Shown: in pieces, positions 4,791 to 5,142 of the stretch
How positions within the stretch are numbered: position 1 is the first letter of the stretch
Layout of the letters: the number at the start of each line of letters is the position of its first letter
From: Eubacterium sp.
Lineage (GTDB): Bacteria; Bacillota_A; Clostridia; Lachnospirales; Lachnospiraceae
Assembly: GCA_024687845.1 (NCBI GenBank)
Contig: JAILEL010000272.1
Location: forward strand, 1 to 5,142
Reading direction: 5' to 3'
DNA: 5,142 nt
Notes under the pieces: model-generated
What the model was told of the DNA's origin: nothing
Seen by the model: only the letters and a program-made list of their open reading frames with translations
Databases searched by the model: none
Program-made: the position numbers and the translations under genes

Positions 4791-4981
4791 TCAGCAGTAT
4801 TCTACCACAATGCAAAACATATAATTCTTTATATTATAAACCGGAAGGTGAAGTAACAGCTTGTGAACTGGATCTGCTAGCTGTATATGATAGTATAGTA
4901 ATTCTTGCTGAAGCTAAAAGCGGTATTTATTCGCGGCCGGCCAGACGCGGAGGTCTTAAACAGTGGTGCCTGTCACCGTGA
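4733..4981 (+). pseudogene. PD-(D/E)xK nuclease-like domain fragment, out of frame and truncated
   Basis: The text reads ERKTSELISSILPQCKTYNS, LYYKPEGE, CELDLLAVYDSIVILAEAKS, GIYSRPARRGGLK. Asp at 4871 (ELD) and Glu/Lys at 4910 and 4916 (EAK), separated by a hydrophobic beta strand, form the D-x(12)-E-x-K signature of PD-(D/E)xK nucleases, similar to nuclease-related (NERD-like) domains. The ARRGG segment after it looks native for such proteins. The first possible in-frame start is TTG 4766, without a good ribosome site, so this piece is the continuation of the 4008 gene rather than its own gene. After GGLK (about 4957) the sequence becomes QWCLSP and stops at 4979-4981. The rest of the domain is missing and base composition shifts there, so this is a second lesion. 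Confidence 0.6.
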
Positions 4982-5002
4982 ACAGCAAAGGAGACGGCCG
5001 AC

Positions 5003-5098
5003 GTGATCTGTTTTTGCATCATGATCCTTCTGGTTAGTTTTGCGTTTTATTTCGGCAAACGTCTGCTGGCGTACCGGATACTGAAAAAAGGACTGTGA
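5003..5098 (+). CDS. Short single-pass membrane peptide
   Basis: GTG at 5003 follows AAGGAG (4988-4993) by 9 nt and encodes 31 residues. A hydrophobic helix (ICFCIMILLVSFAFYF) is followed by a basic tail (GKRLLAYRILKKGL), so the peptide is predicted to sit in the membrane with its C-terminus inside. The stop overlaps the next ATG as TGATG, a classic translational coupling arrangement. Codons are GC-richer (CTG, GGC, CGG) than in the genes to the left, suggesting the peptide belongs to the flanking DNA rather than the element. No family recognised; it is too short for certainty. Confidence 0.45.
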   Translation: MICFCIMILLVSFAFYFGKRLLAYRILKKGL

Positions 5099-5142
5099 TG
5101 CGAAGGGATTCTGAGATCGGCCTGCAAGTTTTTTGTGCGTTT
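5098..5142 (+). CDS. Gene start running off the right edge
   Basis: ATG at 5098 overlaps the stop of the 31-codon peptide (TGATG) and reads MRRDSEIGLQVFCAF, open to the window end. Translational coupling is the only support besides the open frame. With 15 codons no function can be given. Confidence 0.35.
   Translation, partial: MRRDSEIGLQVFCAF

Noticed and set aside
4933..4942. GCGGCCGGCC, which contains an FseI recognition sequence, as a possible cloning artefact
   Set aside because: The surrounding codons still read as native nuclease sequence (SRPARRGGLK) and no vector-like sequence follows.

Overview
The window looks like the decayed edge of an integrative, probably mobilizable, element in a low-GC Bacillota genome. 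The best fit is a gut clostridium of the Lachnospiraceae type. The reasons are AT-rich codon use, AGGAGG-type ribosome sites, sigma-A promoters, and an integrase whose wording (TGMRIGELLAL, RLGHEKVETTLNTYSHLYPN) is typical of integrases in that group. All identifications come from reading motifs; no database search was run.

Layout. Positions 1-200 hold a compact regulatory switch. A divergent minus-strand XRE-type repressor starts at 25, two promoters face away from each other, and three copies of a TACACA-AA-TGTGTA dyad lie over them. Positions 204-401 encode an excisionase-like HTH protein. Positions 404-1972 are one reading frame of a tyrosine integrase that is damaged in three ways: most of the core-binding domain seems deleted in frame, an amber codon sits at 1109, and the C-terminus runs on into a long coiled-coil tail resembling that of MobV/Pre relaxases. 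Positions 2074-2677 hold two small membrane proteins. The first begins with the N-terminus of a Schlafen/AlbA_2-type domain that stops abruptly, and the second carries a C-terminal zinc ribbon.

Positions 2722-3552 are the most interesting unit. A strong promoter drives a roughly 85-nt structured RNA with two GNRA-capped hairpins and its own GC-rich terminator. It is followed directly by a DUF3800 gene (FVDESGD motif) that is interrupted by one in-frame TAA. This matches the known class of DUF3800-associated candidate structured RNAs. The promoter-RNA-terminator-protein order resembles RNA/protein toxin-antitoxin loci. A composite terminator at 3604-3643 closes the unit.

Positions 3659-3934 contain gene scraps: a 26-codon ORF and a C-terminal tail resembling RecG-like/AlbA_2 proteins. 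They are followed by a GC-rich block of hairpin and direct repeats that could be an oriT or protein-binding site. Positions 4008-4981 encode an unrecognised N-terminal region leading into a PD-(D/E)xK-like nuclease motif. It is broken by a one-base frameshift near 4733 and cut off near 4957. From about 4931 the base composition becomes GC-richer, and a 31-codon single-pass membrane peptide is translationally coupled (TGATG) to a gene running off the right edge. This probably marks the edge of the element or another recombination junction.

The regulatory and excision end is intact, while integration, mobilization and several cargo genes are truncated, fused or interrupted. The element is probably immobile by itself. 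The RNA, the small membrane genes and the switch may still be active.
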